Shown here: piece by piece, positions 62,062 to 64,000 of the stretch
Layout of the letters: every line of letters starts with the position of its first letter
Numbering within the stretch: position 1 is the first letter of the stretch
Source of the DNA: Pontivivens ytuae
GTDB taxonomy: Bacteria; Pseudomonadota; Alphaproteobacteria; Rhodobacterales; Rhodobacteraceae
DNA: 64,000 nt
Assembly (NCBI RefSeq): GCF_015679265.1
Contig: NZ_CP064942.1
Coordinates: 833,501-897,500, forward strand
Direction of reading: 5' to 3'
Made by a program: the position numbers and the translations under genes
The notes under the pieces: model-generated
What the model was told of the DNA's origin: nothing
Database searches by the model: none
What the model saw: only the letters and a program-made list of their open reading frames with translations

Positions 62062-63773
62062 GTCGCGAACTCCTTCTGCCCCTCGGGGTCGGCCACGTCC
62101 TCATGCCCAGACTGCGCATTGGACCGGATCATCGCCGCGGCCTGGGCGGCGGCGTCGGCATAGGGCAACAGGACGAGGTCCGCCCCGTCCTGACGCAAGC
62201 GCTCGGCCGCGTCGTCATGATGCGCCGCCATCGCAACGCGGCCACTGTAGCCAAGGTCCCTCACCGAGCGCAGCAGCGACCGGCGCGGATCGTCATGGGT
62301 GACGCCGGTATCGTGCTCCGGCACGGCGGAGACGATCCAGCCAGCATGCGAAAGAGGTAGATGTGCGAGGAATTCCGGATCGGTCGCATCGCCGAAGACG
62401 GTATCGAAGCCCATCCTGCGAGCATGGCGCACCGCGACCGGGCTGAAGTCGACGCCCAGCACGTGCCGCCCGGCCTCCCGCAGCTCCAGCGCGATGCCGA
62501 GGCCGTAGCGCCCGAGACCGACCACGATCACGTCGTGATGCCTGCTGGCAGGTGCGCCCTGCTCTTCCACCCGATCGACGCGGCGCTCGAACACGCCCAG
62601 CATCGGCTCCAACCGATCGTAGAGCTGGTGAGAGTAGGTGATCATGTAGGTGGACGCCGCGATGGTGATGAGCCCGACCAGCGTGACGAGGCCCAACGCC
62701 TCGTCCGCCACATGGCCGAGCGCCACCCCCATCGCCATGAAGATCAGGGAGAACTCACTGATCTGCGCCACCGTCAGCCCGGCGAGGAAGCCGATGCGCT
62801 TGCGATACCCCATCGCGCCCATGATCGTCAGTACGATCAGCGGGTTGCCGATCAACACGAAGAGCGCCAGCACGATGGCCGGGCCGACGCTCGCGCCAAG
62901 GATCGAGAGGTCGAGCGCCGCACCCAGCGCGATGAAGAAGAAGAGCAGAAGGAAGTCCCGTAGCGACGCAAGCCGCGCCGCGATCGCCTCCCGAAACGGG
63001 GTCGACGCGAGGGAGACACCGGCGAGCAGCCCGCCCAGTTCCTTGCCGAAACCGAGATAATGCCCGACCGCGGCGAGCAGCGCCGCCCAGCCGATGGCGA
63101 AGGACACCAGAAGCTCCGGCGCGCGCGACAGCTGCTCCACCAGCGGGTTCGCGACATAGCGGATGAAGAACGCCACGGCAATCAGCATCGCAATACCGTA
63201 CGCGAAGACCAGCAGTACGTCCGCGACCCCGCCACCGCCCGCCGTCCCGGCCCCAAGCCCCGACAGCACGATCATGGCGAGCACCACGACGATGTCCTGC
63301 ACGATCAGGAAACCCAGCGCGATCCGCCCGTGCAGCGAGTCGATCTCGCGCTTGTCCGACAGCAGCTTCACGATGATGATCGTGGATGAGAAGGTGAGCG
63401 CGATGGCGACATAGATGCTCGTCACCGGATCGAGGCCGAGCGCGAGCCCGATCAGGAAGCCGAACACGGTGGTGAAAAGCACCTGCCCCAGCCCCGTCAT
63501 CAGCGCGACGGGACCCAGCGTGCGCACCAGCGCGAAATCGAGTTTCAGCCCGACCAGGAACAGCAAGAGTGCGATGCCGAGCTCCGCCAAGAGATCGATC
63601 TGTTCATCCGACTGCGCGATATCGAGAACCGACGGCCCGGCGAGGATACCCACCGCGATGAAACTTACGATCAGCGGCTGGCGCAGGAGAAGACCCACGA
63701 AGCCCGCAGCTGCGGCGAGGACCAGCAGCGCCGCGATCTCGTAGAAGATATAGGCTTCGATCGTCTCGGTCAT
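62058..63773 (-). CDS. CPA2-family cation/proton antiporter with RCK (TrkA-N) domain
   Basis: A 571-aa monovalent cation:proton antiporter of the KefB/KefC type. About 12 helices form the exchanger domain (LDIAQSDEQIDLLAELGIAL, VTSIYVAIALTFSSTIIIVK and the conserved LLAGVSLASTPF), followed by the cytoplasmic TrkA-N domain with VVGLGRYGLGIALELREAG and VFGDATDPEFL. Such systems are potassium or sodium efflux antiporters gated by nucleotides. Coupled to the universal stress protein gene. Confidence 0.9.
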   Translation of the reverse strand: MTETIEAYIFYEIAALLVLAAAAGFVGLLLRQPLIVSFIAVGILAGPSVLDIAQSDEQIDLLAELGIALLLFLVGLKLDFALVRTLGPVALMTGLGQVLFTTVFGFLIGLALGLDPVTSIYVAIALTFSSTIIIVKLLSDKREIDSLHGRIALGFLIVQDIVVVLAMIVLSGLGAGTAGGGGVADVLLVFAYGIAMLIAVAFFIRYVANPLVEQLSRAPELLVSFAIGWAALLAAVGHYLGFGKELGGLLAGVSLASTPFREAIAARLASLRDFLLLFFFIALGAALDLSILGASVGPAIVLALFVLIGNPLIVLTIMGAMGYRKRIGFLAGLTVAQISEFSLIFMAMGVALGHVADEALGLVTLVGLITIAASTYMITYSHQLYDRLEPMLGVFERRVDRVEEQGAPASRHHDVIVVGLGRYGLGIALELREAGRHVLGVDFSPVAVRHARRMGFDTVFGDATDPEFLAHLPLSHAGWIVSAVPEHDTGVTHDDPRRSLLRSVRDLGYSGRVAMAAHHDDAAERLRQDGADLVLLPYADAAAQAAAMIRSNAQSGHEDVADPEGQKEFAT

Positions 63774-64000
63774 CGGTCGCCCGCTCGGCCTTCTGACGGA
63801 TCACGCGCGCCCGCGACAGCAGGACCGGCATCGCACCCGGATCGATCGTTCATGGGTCCAAAGCCTCGCGCCAGATCAACTCACGGCGTAGAGGTAGTCA
63901 TTCGAAACCGACATTGAAGAAGGCTGCCCGGCGCCCTCGAACGTAACCCTTGAAAGGGTATGGCCAAGTGGCGCTGGTTCGCGGACGCCGCGCCCTCGCA
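63774..64000. other. Intergenic end of the window
   Basis: No complete gene. A possible partial gene begins at ATG 63960 (MAKWRWFADAA) on the plus strand, overlapping the palindrome AACCCTTGAAAGGGT (63945-63959), but only 13 codons are visible, so it is not called. Confidence 0.4.

Overview
The window is high-GC alphaproteobacterial chromosome, most likely from the order Rhodobacterales. Supporting this are the Hsp20-DUF1150 pair, the DUF3489-DUF2924-serine recombinase trio, the pimeloyl-CoA dehydrogenase-type pair of acyl-CoA dehydrogenases, the TauE/TIGR02186 pair and the overall codon style. The assignment is inferred from gene content, not from a marker gene.

Layout. 1-15.4 kb is ordinary chromosome: the end of a bifunctional ATP sulfurylase/APS kinase, a Doc-type toxin-antitoxin pair, an FkbM methyltransferase, small heat-shock protein plus DUF1150, a thiolase and two acyl-CoA dehydrogenases (beta-oxidation of CoA esters), a sensor kinase, tRNA-Arg(ACG), LolA, a TauE-type exporter, an iron-type alcohol dehydrogenase and tRNA-Gln(TTG). 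15.4-31 kb is accessory DNA starting beside tRNA-Gln: a twice-frameshifted serine recombinase with its DUF2924/DUF3489 partners; a ParDE-like toxin-antitoxin pair whose toxin gene overlaps an MmeI-like (type IIL) restriction-modification gene; one IS3-family element nested inside another copy of itself; an AT-richer segment with an orphan glycoside-hydrolase-like gene, two small paralogues, related hairpins and a GH9/RTX remnant; and a third IS copy. 31-40 kb, between identical IS copies at 28.7 and 40.3 kb, holds a dead EamA transporter, D-lactate dehydrogenase plus lactate permease, cytochrome c plus PQQ-type sugar dehydrogenase, and an aldo/keto reductase with a LysR regulator.

42-49.5 kb is one transcription unit: an RpiR regulator and a complete Opp/Dpp-type ABC importer with a phosphodiesterase-type hydrolase gene set between its ATPase and permease genes. 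49.7-51.5 kb is a divergent metallo-beta-lactamase-fold hydrolase/TetR pair with a visible operator. 51.5-52.9 kb is an AT-rich gap with a 13-unit 8-bp tandem repeat and a Fic-protein remnant. 52.9-59.7 kb is a full nqrABCDEF-apbE-nqrM-CBS operon (sodium-translocating NADH:quinone reductase and its flavin and iron maturation factors); its NqrB is unusually short and lacks the usual flavinylation motif. Divergent from it is an exported five-heme cytochrome c with an EF-hand-like loop. The window ends with a universal stress protein and a CPA2 cation/proton antiporter.

The most unusual signals are the Nqr operon with its short NqrB and divergent pentaheme cytochrome, the toxin-antitoxin/type IIL restriction operon, and the IS-bounded island with carbohydrate-active genes and remnants.
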